Shown here in pieces: positions 39,702 to 48,605 of a DNA stretch of 64,000 bases. The position numbers and the translations under genes are program-made. This stretch comes from Amycolatopsis japonica (lineage in GTDB: Bacteria > Actinomycetota > Actinomycetes > Mycobacteriales > Pseudonocardiaceae). Under the pieces are notes generated by a model, which was not told the DNA's origin, searched no databases, and saw only the letters and a program-made list of their open reading frames with translations. The DNA lies in contig NZ_CP008953.1 of NCBI RefSeq assembly GCF_000732925.1, positions 1,426,001-1,490,000 of the forward strand, written 5' to 3'. The first letter of the stretch is position 1, and each line of letters opens with the position of its first letter.

Positions 39702-42392
39702 ATGGCTGAGCAGGGCAAGTCTGGCTTTTCAATGCCGCTACGCGTGCGTGAGTTCCGCTCGCTGTGGATAGCCGAGTTGGTGTCGATCGTCGGCGACCAG
39801 GTCGCTCGCGTGGCGCTGTCGCTGATGGTGTTCGCCCAGACCTCTTCCGCGGTTTTGACCGCTTTGACGTACGGCCTGACCTTTGTGCCTTCAGTCGCGG
39901 GCGGGTTTCTCCTCTCCGGTCTGGCCGACCGCTTTCCCCGTCGGACAGTGATCGTTGTCGCCGATATCGTGCGCGCGGTTTTGGCTTCGCTGATGGCGAT
40001 TCCGACCATGTCGCTGCCCGCGTTGTGGGTATGCGTGGGTTTGCTGAGTGTCGTGGCAGGCCCATTCAAGGCAGCTCACATGTCGCTGATACCGCAGATC
40101 CTCGCGCGCGATGACGAGTACGCGGCGGGCGTGGCTCTTCGGCAGTTCACTACCCAGGCTGCTCAGCTCGCTGGTTTCGCAGGTGGCGGGTTGCTGTTGG
40201 TCGTCGTTGAGCCACACGTTGGCATGCTTCTGAACTCGGCGACGTTCCTGTGCAGCGCAGTCCTGGTCCTCGCAGGAGTTCGTGCGCGGCCGGCCGCTCG
40301 GGGGCAATCGGCGGCCGGTGAACATCGTTCGGGCGACCTTGGTCACCGTGGCGAACTCGCCGTCCTTTTCGGGCTGGCATGCCTCCTTGGCCTGTACATC
40401 GTGCCGGAGGGGCTGGCCGTTCCGTACGCGAGCGAGCTGGGTATCGCCGCTTGGGGTGTGGGTCTTCTCCTGGCGGCCGATCCTGCCGGAAGTGCGATCG
40501 GTGCCTGGCTCACGACTCGCATACGGATTCCGACTTCACCGTTCGCCGCTATCGTGCTCGCGGCTGTGGCCGGCCTCGCCCTCGTGGTCTGCGGCCTCGG
40601 GCCTGGGCTTCCAGTATCCGTAGCACTCTGGGCACTCTCGGGGGCACTCTCCACTGCCTACCTCATCCAGACGCAGACGATGGTCGTCGGGGTGGTTCCG
40701 GATCGGCACCTCGGTCGGGTGATGGGCCGGATGGCCACCTGTATGTACTGCTCGCAGGGCATCGCCGTGGTTCTTGCGGGGCTCGCTGCGGAGTCGATTG
40801 GCTCCTTCCGCGCAGTCGCGGGTGCGGGGCTGATCGCCGCTGTTCTGGCGTTGGCACTCCTCGGTATGTGGAACTGGACCGGCTCCCGGCGAAGGCGCGG
40901 GAACCGGTCCGAACGTGTTGCGGATTCACCTCACCATTCCTTTCCGGCCACGACGAGCACCTCCTCCCAGGAAACGGACTGCGCGGACGGATCGCCGACG
41001 GAGGCGGGAGCAACGCCAACCGCGGTTGGACCGTCCGGGGACGCAAGCGCAGCCAGTATGAAGGGTGAGGATCACAGGACGAGCGGTCGGGCGCGCAGTG
41101 TAGTCAGGCGCAACCGAAGAGCGACGAAGGCAAGACTCTTCGCCTTGCGGCCTCGCGTGGTCGCCTTCGTCGTTGGCGTTGTGACAGCTGCGGTCGTCAC
41201 GACGGTCGTGGTGGCCGTCAACAGCTCGGTTACCTTGACGGGCTGGATCGAATTCGGAGTACTGCTCGCTGCAGGGCTGGTCGTCGCGGAAGCGACGCGA
41301 TACATCGAACGCATTCGCAGGCAGCTTTCGGATACGCCGCATGTCAACATGAGCTCGGTTTCGATCCTGGCCGTGACGATGTTGGCCGGCCCGGCTCTCG
41401 GCGCAGCCGCGGTCGTCCTCCTGTACCTGCACTTGTGGTGGAGAACGTGGCGCTGGACCTCCGGCGTCCCGATCTATCGGGCGGTATTCAACGCCAGTGT
41501 GATGATCTTGTCGGTATATGCGGCGTGGATCGTCGTCCACGCGGTTCCGCACGGTCAGATCCTGGATATCGTCCGACCGCAGGACCTGATCGGGCCGGCG
41601 CTGGTCATCGCGACATTCTGGACGATGAACTCAGTGCTTGTCGGCGCGGTGATCGCACTGGAGGACGGCGAACGGTCGTGGGCACGTCTGCTCGGCAGTT
41701 GGAGCGACAACGCCTTGGAGATCGTCACGCTGTGCATCGGTGTCCTGACCGCCGCCTTGATGATCTGGCGGCCGTGGCTGATCGCGTTCGTGCTGCCGAC
41801 CGTCTACGTGCTGCACCGCAGCGTCCTCGTCAAGCACCTCGAGCAAGCAGCGACCACGGACCGGAAGACTGGCCTCCTCAACGCGACCAGCTGGCGAAGC
41901 CTCTCTGAACGTGCGTTCGGCAAGGCCCAGCGGTACCGGACATCGGTTGCGGTGCTGATGCTCGATCTCGACAGTTTCAAGCGCATCAACGACACCCATG
42001 GTCACCTTGTCGGCGACCGGGTGCTTCAAGCCGTCGCTGACACCGTCCGGCGTCAGGTCCGCGCATACGACCTGACCGGACGCTTCGGCGGCGAAGAGTT
42101 CGTCATTCTCCTGCCGGACGCGGCGGTTGACGACGCCGTCAACGTCGCCGAGCGGATCTGCGCGGCCGTTCGAGCGCTCAGCTTCGGCGAAGAGGGCGAG
42201 CGGCTAGCCGAACTTCGAGTCAGTGTGTCGATCGGCGTCGCACAGTATCCCGGCGTTGGACAGGACCTCGAAGAGTTACTTCTCGCCGCGGACAACGCGA
42301 TGTTCGCGGCCAAGCAGGCGGGGCGCGACCGTGTCTGTGTGGTCAAGGGTGCACCGCCATCATCGCGGGTTCCGCAGGCTGACCATCGCTGA
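39702..42392 (+). CDS. MFS transporter fused to a membrane GGDEF diguanylate cyclase
   Basis: ATG 39702 follows GGGGAGGGA. The 896-residue frame is uninterrupted. Residues 1-395 are a 12-helix MFS transporter (REFRSLWIAELVSIVGDQVA, SGLADRFPRRTVIVVADIVR). Residues 396-480 are a charged and Ser/Thr-rich linker. Residues 482-705 have a second set of about six membrane helices. Residues 719-885 are a GGDEF domain (TDRKTGLLN, LMLDLDSFKRINDTHGHLVG) with active-site GGEEF near 796 and an RAYD inhibitory site exactly five residues before it. It should make c-di-GMP with product inhibition, controlled by the membrane parts. The ends converge with hxlR, 2 bases apart. Confidence 0.85.
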   Translation: MAEQGKSGFSMPLRVREFRSLWIAELVSIVGDQVARVALSLMVFAQTSSAVLTALTYGLTFVPSVAGGFLLSGLADRFPRRTVIVVADIVRAVLASLMAIPTMSLPALWVCVGLLSVVAGPFKAAHMSLIPQILARDDEYAAGVALRQFTTQAAQLAGFAGGGLLLVVVEPHVGMLLNSATFLCSAVLVLAGVRARPAARGQSAAGEHRSGDLGHRGELAVLFGLACLLGLYIVPEGLAVPYASELGIAAWGVGLLLAADPAGSAIGAWLTTRIRIPTSPFAAIVLAAVAGLALVVCGLGPGLPVSVALWALSGALSTAYLIQTQTMVVGVVPDRHLGRVMGRMATCMYCSQGIAVVLAGLAAESIGSFRAVAGAGLIAAVLALALLGMWNWTGSRRRRGNRSERVADSPHHSFPATTSTSSQETDCADGSPTEAGATPTAVGPSGDASAASMKGEDHRTSGRARSVVRRNRRATKARLFALRPRVVAFVVGVVTAAVVTTVVVAVNSSVTLTGWIEFGVLLAAGLVVAEATRYIERIRRQLSDTPHVNMSSVSILAVTMLAGPALGAAAVVLLYLHLWWRTWRWTSGVPIYRAVFNASVMILSVYAAWIVVHAVPHGQILDIVRPQDLIGPALVIATFWTMNSVLVGAVIALEDGERSWARLLGSWSDNALEIVTLCIGVLTAALMIWRPWLIAFVLPTVYVLHRSVLVKHLEQAATTDRKTGLLNATSWRSLSERAFGKAQRYRTSVAVLMLDLDSFKRINDTHGHLVGDRVLQAVADTVRRQVRAYDLTGRFGGEEFVILLPDAAVDDAVNVAERICAAVRALSFGEEGERLAELRVSVSIGVAQYPGVGQDLEELLLAADNAMFAAKQAGRDRVCVVKGAPPSSRVPQADHR

Positions 42393-42394
42393 CG

Positions 42395-42778
42395 TCAGTC
42401 GACCCGGACGGCGGCGTGGTCGTCCTGATCCTCGTACTCCTGAGCCCATTCGACGAGTGGACGAACTGCTCGAAGGAGGGCTCGGCCCTTAGAAGTCAGC
42501 TCGTAAACGGAGACACCCGAGCGCCGCGGATCCGAGAGTTTGTTGATCAAGCAGTGTGCTTGCGCTCTCTTCAGGGTGTCCGTGAAGACTCGATCTGACA
42601 GCGGGGCCCGTCCGCCTCCGCCCGGACGATGCTCGGCCGTGTTGACCGCCGTCAGCAGTTCCTTGTACGGCAGCTCTCCGAGCGCGAGCGCGGCGAGGAC
42701 GGAGATCGTCCACTGCCCGCGGAGAATCGAGACGGCATCATTCACTCTTTGCTGATACGAGATGTTCTCCCCACCCAT
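42395..42778 (-). CDS. HxlR-family transcriptional regulator
   Basis: ATG 42778 gives 127 residues with GAAGG just upstream. The winged-helix domain follows the HxlR pattern: VNDAVSILRGQWTISVLAAL, GELPYKELLTAVN, PLSDRVFTDTLKRAQAHCLI and YELTSKGRALLRAVRPLVEW. HxlR-type proteins often respond to thiol-reactive electrophiles, but the canonical N-terminal Cys is absent here. Its target is not evident. It lies tail-to-tail with the MFS-GGDEF gene. Confidence 0.85.
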   Translation of the reverse strand: MGGENISYQQRVNDAVSILRGQWTISVLAALALGELPYKELLTAVNTAEHRPGGGGRAPLSDRVFTDTLKRAQAHCLINKLSDPRRSGVSVYELTSKGRALLRAVRPLVEWAQEYEDQDDHAAVRVD

Positions 42779-43222
42779 ACCTTCAGCTAACACGACTCGG
42801 CGGCTCCGCATGTGGGAAACGTCGAGTCGGTCGGTCACCTGCACCAAACGGGTGAAAGGTGGCCTACTGAGCCCACACTCACCCGAGTACTTACCTTGCG
42901 CTCAGTCGGCCCCGTGGGTGTACGTGTTGATCTCAACCAGGAAAGGACTCCCTGGTGACGCAAGAGGAGCGCGGTCGGTCAACTGGGTGTGGCAAGCCAG
43001 CGGAGGAACGCATTTCGGGCCCGCCCATTCAGTTGGCCGCCGTTCAACAGTTTCGATCCAGAGAGTCATCGTCGCTCCAGCGAGACTAAGGCAGGTGCCG
43101 TTAACCCCGGCATGAGCGATGAGAGGAGGCGAGAGCAATGGCGGCCGACAACTCGTGGGACGACACGGTGCTAGTACGAACTGATCACCGAATTTGCTTT
43201 CCGGCTCGGTCGGGAGGATCTC
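42779..43222. other. Intergenic region before the Tad operon
   Basis: This 444-base stretch lies between the divergently placed hxlR start and the prepilin peptidase start. A strong ribosome-like GAGGAGG precedes ATG 43138, but the frame that follows runs out of frame through the peptidase gene and is not convincing. The promoter of the Tad operon should lie here. I see no clear palindrome. Confidence 0.5.
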
Positions 43223-43864
43223 GTGGGTTCGATCATGGTGGTCGCCGTCGGTACGGGAAGTTTCGTCGCGGGTCCCGCAATGCTCGCGGCCGCGAAGCGC
43301 ACCACGGGCACGGCTCTGATGGCCGGGCTCTGGACACAGGTCGCGTCCGCGGTCGCGATGTCGGCCGCGACGGTGGCGGCGAGCTGGATCGGCTGGCTTC
43401 GGCTGGGCGCGACGCCGAGCTGGCTGGTGTGGTGCTGGGTCTGCGCGCTGGGAGTTGGTCTCGCGCTCACGGATCTCCGCTGCCGACGGCTTCCTTTCCC
43501 GATGGTGATGGCGCTGGCGGGCGGTTGCGTGGTTCTCTTCTTCGGCACTGCGCTCATGGACGGAGACTGGCCGAGATTCGGCTTTGCCTGCGCGGCTGCC
43601 TTGGTCGCGTACGGTCTCGCGTCTCTGGTCCAGCTCTGCGCGCCGGACCACACGGGAGGAGGCGATACGGCACTGTACGGCGCTCTCACAATGTTCCTCG
43701 GATGGTTCGGATGGGACTGCTTACTGCGGGGCCTGCTATTCGCCAGCGGACTCACCGCGGTGGTCGCCCTCGTAGTCGCGGTGTCGTCCAAGAGCATGAA
43801 CTCCACGTTCGCCGCCGGTCCGTCGCTGCTCGGCGGAGCGTTGTTGAGCGTCGTCGTGGCATAG
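43223..43864 (+). CDS. tadV: Prepilin peptidase (A24 family) of the Tad locus
   Basis: GTG 43223 has GGGAGG 5 bases upstream. The 213-residue membrane protein shows both catalytic aspartate motifs of type IV prepilin peptidases: LALTDLRCRRLP near residue 82 and HTGGGDTALYGAL near residue 145. About six membrane helices are present, and there is no N-terminal methylase domain, as is usual for Tad/Flp systems. It should cleave the Flp-type pilin encoded at 51513 and the TadE-like pseudopilins. Confidence 0.88.
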   Translation: MGSIMVVAVGTGSFVAGPAMLAAAKRTTGTALMAGLWTQVASAVAMSAATVAASWIGWLRLGATPSWLVWCWVCALGVGLALTDLRCRRLPFPMVMALAGGCVVLFFGTALMDGDWPRFGFACAAALVAYGLASLVQLCAPDHTGGGDTALYGALTMFLGWFGWDCLLRGLLFASGLTAVVALVVAVSSKSMNSTFAAGPSLLGGALLSVVVA

Positions 43865-43931
43865 ACAGATCGGTGACCGCGCTTGGACGGAATGGTCGCG
43901 CATGGACTCGGCCGGCTTTGGGGAGGAAATC

Positions 43932-44483
43932 GTGAGCAAACTCAGTACTCGGCGAGCACTGCCAGCTGTTCTGGCCGGAGCGGCGGTGCTGCTGTTGGTG
44001 GGCTGCAGCGGCGGCACCGACCAGGTTTCGCCGTCGTCACCGAATCTGTCCGCGCCGCCTCAGGAGGCGAGTTCTGCGGGCCACGACGAGCGGTCAGCGG
44101 TCGAGGCGGCCTACTCCGCTTTCTGGTCCCGGACCCTCCAGACCGACGACGAGCCCGAAGACAGCTGGCGTGCCGCGATGGCGGCGGTGGCGGTGGATCC
44201 CCAGCTCACCACGACGCTGAACGCGATGCGCGCTCAGAAGCAAGCCGGGATCAAGGTCTATGGCGACGTCACCGCGCGGATTCAATCGGTTCAGGTCGAC
44301 GGCGCATCCGCCATAGTGAGGGATTGCCAGGACGCGTCGCGCACGGGGCAGGCGGATGCGGCGACCGGTGATCCGAAAACCGTCGGGGTGCCGAGGAACC
44401 CGGTGAGCGCCGACCTGAAGCGGGACAGCTCGGACGGCCGGTGGCGAGTCGCTAAGGTCGCGTTCCCCGGCGGGACATGCTGA
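43932..44483 (+). CDS. Lipoprotein of the Tad locus
   Basis: GTG 43932 follows GGGGAGG by 6 bases. The 183-residue protein has a signal peptide ending in the lipobox LLVGCSGG and then a Ser/Pro-rich spacer. The globular part, AYSAFWSRTLQTDDEPEDSW to RWRVAKVAFPGGTC, resembles the small exported NTF2-like lipoproteins common in actinomycete pilus loci. It is membrane-anchored on the outer face. Its exact role is unknown. Confidence 0.8.
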   Translation: MSKLSTRRALPAVLAGAAVLLLVGCSGGTDQVSPSSPNLSAPPQEASSAGHDERSAVEAAYSAFWSRTLQTDDEPEDSWRAAMAAVAVDPQLTTTLNAMRAQKQAGIKVYGDVTARIQSVQVDGASAIVRDCQDASRTGQADAATGDPKTVGVPRNPVSADLKRDSSDGRWRVAKVAFPGGTC

Positions 44484-45436
44484 TGATCCGACGAGTAAGC
44501 ACGCGTGCGACTTCGATGGGCCTAGCCTGCCTGATCGGAGGAACGGTCCTCGTCACGCCCCAAGCGCACGCCACGGTGCCACCGACCGCCGATGACGGTC
44601 AGGTCATCGTGGTGCCGGGCGACTCGTCGGGGCTTGTCGCTCCTCCGACGGTCGACATGGAGGCGCTGCGGCAGCGGGGACAGGCTCCTGTCCGGCCAGG
44701 CGGACCGGGAAGGAGACCATCGGGTCAGGACCGGCGGGCGGCAGCAGATAGCGGAGCACAGGCGCCGTCGGACGGGCTTCCTGCCGGTTGTTCGCTCGGC
44801 GGTTTCGGTGTTGGTGGTTCACCTGGCGTAGGTCGTGCAGGTGGCAGTGCGTTCGGGATCCGTTGTCTTCCCTCGCTTCCTGTCGACGAACTCGCGGCTT
44901 CAGGTGGACCGGCAGCTCCGCCTTTGCCGACGCCTGCGGAACTCGCTGCGCGCGCATTCGAGCAGCTGCGGTTGCCGTTGCCGGTTCCCCGGCACTCGCC
45001 GGACGTGCGGTTGCCCGGTGGTCGGACCGCCACGATCGTTGGGGAGAACACCTGGATCTGGACCGATCGAAGCGTGTGGAAACCGGCGGTCGAGCGGGTA
45101 CAGGCCGGCCCGGTGTGGGCCGAAGTGACCGCGACACCGACGGGAATGACGTTCAACTCGGGGTCCGGCGGGTCGATGGCCTGTTCGGGGCCAGGGACGC
45201 CGTATGACCGGTCCCGTGGGTTGCATGCCGCCAGTCCCGATTGCGGTTTCGTGTACACCCGTAGTTCGGTCGGGCAGCCCAACGATCAGACCACCGCGGA
45301 GTGGGCGATCCAGTGGTCGGTGAGCTGGATCGGCTCGGACGGGACAGGCTCCGTCGGCGGCGACTTCCCGCTGATGCAGTCCCGGGCGAGAGCGACGTTC
45401 GCCGTCGCCGAGGTTCAGGCCCTGCGCGCGAAGTAG
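44483..45436 (+). CDS. Secreted protein of the Tad locus
   Basis: ATG 44483 overlaps the previous stop by one base; ATG 44477 is an alternative. The protein has a signal peptide (RATSMGLACLIGGTVLVTPQ, cleavage near AHA), a Pro/Gly-rich low-complexity middle and a C-terminal domain (ENTWIWTDRSVWKPAVERVQ, QWSVSWIGSDGTGSVGGDFP). It also has Cys pairs at CSLGG/IRCLPS and MACSGPG/DCGFVY. Similar exported proteins are found at this position in streptomycete-type Tad clusters. Function is unknown; it may interact with the pilus or cell wall. Confidence 0.75.
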   Translation: MIRRVSTRATSMGLACLIGGTVLVTPQAHATVPPTADDGQVIVVPGDSSGLVAPPTVDMEALRQRGQAPVRPGGPGRRPSGQDRRAAADSGAQAPSDGLPAGCSLGGFGVGGSPGVGRAGGSAFGIRCLPSLPVDELAASGGPAAPPLPTPAELAARAFEQLRLPLPVPRHSPDVRLPGGRTATIVGENTWIWTDRSVWKPAVERVQAGPVWAEVTATPTGMTFNSGSGGSMACSGPGTPYDRSRGLHAASPDCGFVYTRSSVGQPNDQTTAEWAIQWSVSWIGSDGTGSVGGDFPLMQSRARATFAVAEVQALRAK

Positions 45437-45514
45437 AACCGCGCTCTGCGAAAGAAATTGACGGCATTCTAGACGTCGTTAAGTCGCACTTAAGAATTGT
45501 GGAGGAATACCGCA

Positions 45515-46216
45515 ATGGGTACCGCTTTGTCTTTTTCGCGCCCACCGAGAGCGCACGGCAGCGACCCGGCGTTCGCTGAACAACTCGGCGACGACGAGCC
45601 GCCGCGGGTGCCACGGCGACGGCGCTGGTGGTTGTTGGGGGTCGCGGTGGTGCTGGCCGCGGTCGTCGCGTTCGGCAACTACGCCCTGATCGCTGGGCAG
45701 GACGACCGTGTCGATGTCCTCGCGCTGACCCGTGAGGTGAGCTGGGGGCAGACGATCGGAGAGGGCGATCTCGGTGTGGTTAAGGCAGTGCCGGACCAGT
45801 CGCTGGCCTTCATCCCGGTCGGTGACAAAGCCAGGGTCGTGGGGCAGGTCGCGCGGTCGCTCCTTTCCGCCGGGACGGTGCTGGCGCCTGGGCAGCTGTC
45901 CGGGCAGCCGATCCCGGGGCCGGGAGAGCGGCTGGTTGGGCTTCCCGTGCGGCCGGGGCATCTACCAGCCCGTGGTCTGTCGGCTGGGGATTTGGTGCAG
46001 GTCACTCCGATCGCGGTCAGCAACGGGCCGGACGTTGGGCAGTCGCCGGCGAGCACGTCCGGTCCGTTTCGTGCGCGGGTGCTCGGCGTCGGCCCGCCGG
46101 ATTCCACCGGCGCGGTGACGGTCGATGTCGTCGTCGTCGGCGCTGACGCCGCGCATGCCGCGACCAGTGCCTCCGCGGGGCAGGTCGTCCTGGTCCAGCT
46201 CGGGCCGGGCGCGTGA
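45515..46216 (+). CDS. cpaB: SAF-domain protein, CpaB-like
   Basis: ATG 45515 has GGAGG about 8 bases upstream. The 233-residue protein has one membrane helix near 40-60 (RWWLLGVAVVLAAVVAFGNY), followed by a SAF domain (VLALTREVSWGQTIGEGDLG, VGQVARSLLSAGTVLAPGQL). This matches the CpaB/RcpC group, which in Tad systems sits in the periplasm or outer face and helps pilus assembly. It precedes the CpaE gene with a GTGA overlap. Confidence 0.82.
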   Translation: MGTALSFSRPPRAHGSDPAFAEQLGDDEPPRVPRRRRWWLLGVAVVLAAVVAFGNYALIAGQDDRVDVLALTREVSWGQTIGEGDLGVVKAVPDQSLAFIPVGDKARVVGQVARSLLSAGTVLAPGQLSGQPIPGPGERLVGLPVRPGHLPARGLSAGDLVQVTPIAVSNGPDVGQSPASTSGPFRARVLGVGPPDSTGAVTVDVVVVGADAAHAATSASAGQVVLVQLGPGA

Positions 46217-47085
46217 AAGAGACCGGCTGTCGAAAGGGATTGGTGAGAGAGATGGCGATGATCGCGATCGTGTCGGGGAAGGGATCGCCCGGCGGGACCA
46301 CGTCGCTGGCCGCGTTGGCGGCGGCGTGGCCGGCGCCGGTGCTGCTGGCCGACTGCGACCCCGCCGGGGGTGACTTGGCACTGGGCTGGCTGGGGCATTG
46401 GGTGGTGAACGGGTTTCTCCGTACTGATGTCGGTGTGTTGTCACATTTCATCGCGACCCGGCACGCGACGGCAGGGGACCCAGGGTCGCTGATCGAGCAC
46501 GTGCAGGCGGCGCCTCCGGCGCGGCATGTCGGCCTGCTGGCCGGGCTGAGTACACCGGGCCAGCACACCGCGGTCGGCACGGCCGGATGGACCCGACTGA
46601 CCGTGGCGTTGGCCGCGTTCAAGACCGTGGCCGGGCATCCGGCTGACGCGCTGGTCGACCTGGGCCGTTTCAGCTCGGCGACACCGTGGCCGGTGCTGCT
46701 CGCGGCGGATCTCGTGCTGGTCGCGGTGCGCCCGACGCAGCGGCATGTGCTGGCCGCGCGTCCCGTTCTGGCCGAGCTCGCCGAGCGGATTCTGCCGCAA
46801 CGGCTGGGGCTGGCCGTCTGCGCGACAACGCCCGCAGGCACCCGCGAAGTCCGCGTGGCGCTGGGACGGGAGGCCGCGGTGGAAGTCCCGATGGCCGCGC
46901 GGACGGCGGCGGTGTTCTCCGACGGCATCGACGGAGGAACGCCTCCGCACCGATCGCCACTGCTACGCACAGCGCGCCGCGTCGCGCGGCGCCTGCACGG
47001 CACCTACCACACCTACACGCCGAGCGAACCGCGCATTCCGGCCACTGCCGCACCCTTCCACCTACTTCCCGGAGGTGCACGATGA
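46213..47085 (+). CDS. cpaE: CpaE/MinD-like ATPase
   Basis: GTG 46213 overlaps the previous stop; GTG 46243 and ATG 46252 are alternatives. The protein has a MinD-type deviant nucleotide site (MIAIVSGKGSPGGTTSLAAL), LLADCDPAGGDLALGWL and LVDLGRFSSATPW. CpaE-type ATPases localise the Tad machine. This one is shorter than MinD and lacks a CheY-like receiver domain, as is common in actinobacteria. Its stop overlaps the CpaF gene. Confidence 0.82.
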   Translation: MKETGCRKGLVREMAMIAIVSGKGSPGGTTSLAALAAAWPAPVLLADCDPAGGDLALGWLGHWVVNGFLRTDVGVLSHFIATRHATAGDPGSLIEHVQAAPPARHVGLLAGLSTPGQHTAVGTAGWTRLTVALAAFKTVAGHPADALVDLGRFSSATPWPVLLAADLVLVAVRPTQRHVLAARPVLAELAERILPQRLGLAVCATTPAGTREVRVALGREAAVEVPMAARTAAVFSDGIDGGTPPHRSPLLRTARRVARRLHGTYHTYTPSEPRIPATAAPFHLLPGGAR

Positions 47086-48605
47086 CGTTGCCGCGCAACG
47101 GGTTCCGCCCTGCAGATGATCCAGCGACGCCGCCGTATCCCGTGACATTGCCGCCACCCCGCAGCAACTCGGCGGAACCCGCAACAGCGATACCGCGGAC
47201 ACCACCGCAGGACAGTGTGCTGACCGGGCGGATCGATCCCGAAGTTGTTCGGGAGATCCGGGAAGCGGTCGCTGCCCGGCTGGAACGCGTCGCGGCAGGC
47301 GAGTCCTATGTAGACACACCTCTGACGGCCGAGGAACAGCAGGCACGGATGCGTGCCTACGTGGCCGACGAGGTCGCCGGCTGGGTGCAACGCCGCGCGA
47401 CCGCCGGACACGCGCCGCTGCCCGTTGCCGACGAACGCCGGCTGACCCGGGCGGTCGTCGCGGCGCTGTCCGGGCTGGGCGCCTTGGAAGAGCTGTTGGA
47501 ACGCGACGATGTCGAGAACATTCACGTGCACGGCTGTGACCGGATCCTGCTGGAGCTGGCGGACGGCACGGTCGAGCAGTGGCCGCACCCGGTGGCCGAC
47601 ACCGACGCCGATCTGGTGGAGATGTTGGCGGCGATGTTCGCCCGCCAGGGCCAGACTTCCCGGGAGTTCAACGCCGGGCGTCCGCTGGGGAACCTGCGGA
47701 TCGGCGCGGGTGGCCCGTTGGGGGCGCGGGTGGCCGCGGTGATGGAGGTGTCCGACCGGCCGCGAGTGGCGATCCGCCGCCACCGGCTGGTCGACGTCGG
47801 CCTGAACGATCTCGTGGTCAACGGCACGCTCGATCCCTTGCTCAGCGCTTTCCTGCAGTCGGCGGTGCGGGCGGGCTGCAACGTGATCGTCTCCGGTGGC
47901 CCGGCCGCGGGCAAGACGACGTTGCTGCGCGCGTTGTGCGCGGAGATCCCGGACTACGAGCACGTTGTCACGGTGGAGGAGGAGTACGAACTCGGGTTGC
48001 ACATCGGCGCCCGGCCCTTGGTCACACCCTTGGAGGCCCGTCCGGCGAACTCGGAGGGGATCGGGGAGATCTCCTTGGACGACCTGCTGAAGCAGACGCT
48101 GCGGCACTCGCCGAGCCGGGTGATCGTCGGGGAAGTCCGGGCCGGGGAAGTGACCGCGATGCTGCGCGCGCTCGGGAACGGCGCCACGGGCGGCATGTGC
48201 ACCTTGCATGCCACGAGCGCTACGGCGGTGTTCGACCGGATCGGCGCGCTCGGGCAGCTCGCTCATCCGCCGCTGGCGATCGAGGCCGCTTACCAGTGGA
48301 CTGCCTCTGCGATCGACCTCGTCGTGCACGTCGCCCGCGCCGACCACGCCACGGCTGGTGGGCGGCGCAGGCAGCGGTTCGTCACCGAGATCATCGAGGT
48401 CGGCCCGGTCGGGGATTCCGGCCGACCGGACACCACAAGGATCTTCGCCCCTCGCCCCGAAGACGGCCGCGCTGTCCCGGCCTACCCACCAAGCCGTGAC
48501 CTGCTGGAGCGCTTGACGAGGCACGGGGTCGACCGCCACCTGTTCGACACCTCCGGAGCCGACACCTGGCAGTCCACTGAGCTGCCGGGCGGAGGAAGGC
48601 GATGA
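47082..48605 (+). CDS. cpaF: Tad secretion ATPase (TadA/CpaF)
   Basis: ATG 47082 follows GGAGG by 6 bases. The 507-residue protein has a 110-residue N-terminal extension and then the type II/IV secretion ATPase core. The core shows LLERDDVENIHVHGCDRILL, Walker A SGGPAAGKTTLLRALC near 275, VTVEEEYELGL, an Asp/His box region RHSPSRVIVGEVRAGEVTAM and CTLHATSATAVFDRIGAL. It powers pilus assembly at the inner face of the membrane. It overlaps TadB by 4 bases. Confidence 0.93.
   Translation: MTLPRNGFRPADDPATPPYPVTLPPPRSNSAEPATAIPRTPPQDSVLTGRIDPEVVREIREAVAARLERVAAGESYVDTPLTAEEQQARMRAYVADEVAGWVQRRATAGHAPLPVADERRLTRAVVAALSGLGALEELLERDDVENIHVHGCDRILLELADGTVEQWPHPVADTDADLVEMLAAMFARQGQTSREFNAGRPLGNLRIGAGGPLGARVAAVMEVSDRPRVAIRRHRLVDVGLNDLVVNGTLDPLLSAFLQSAVRAGCNVIVSGGPAAGKTTLLRALCAEIPDYEHVVTVEEEYELGLHIGARPLVTPLEARPANSEGIGEISLDDLLKQTLRHSPSRVIVGEVRAGEVTAMLRALGNGATGGMCTLHATSATAVFDRIGALGQLAHPPLAIEAAYQWTASAIDLVVHVARADHATAGGRRRQRFVTEIIEVGPVGDSGRPDTTRIFAPRPEDGRAVPAYPPSRDLLERLTRHGVDRHLFDTSGADTWQSTELPGGGRR

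Noticed and set aside
39702..42392. Split of the MFS-GGDEF frame into two genes
   Set aside because: No stop codon and no ribosome site was found before ATG 41058, so a single gene is the simpler reading.
43138..43935. Frame beginning after a strong GAGGAGG
   Set aside because: After about 30 codons it runs out of frame through the prepilin peptidase gene and becomes Arg/Gly-rich.
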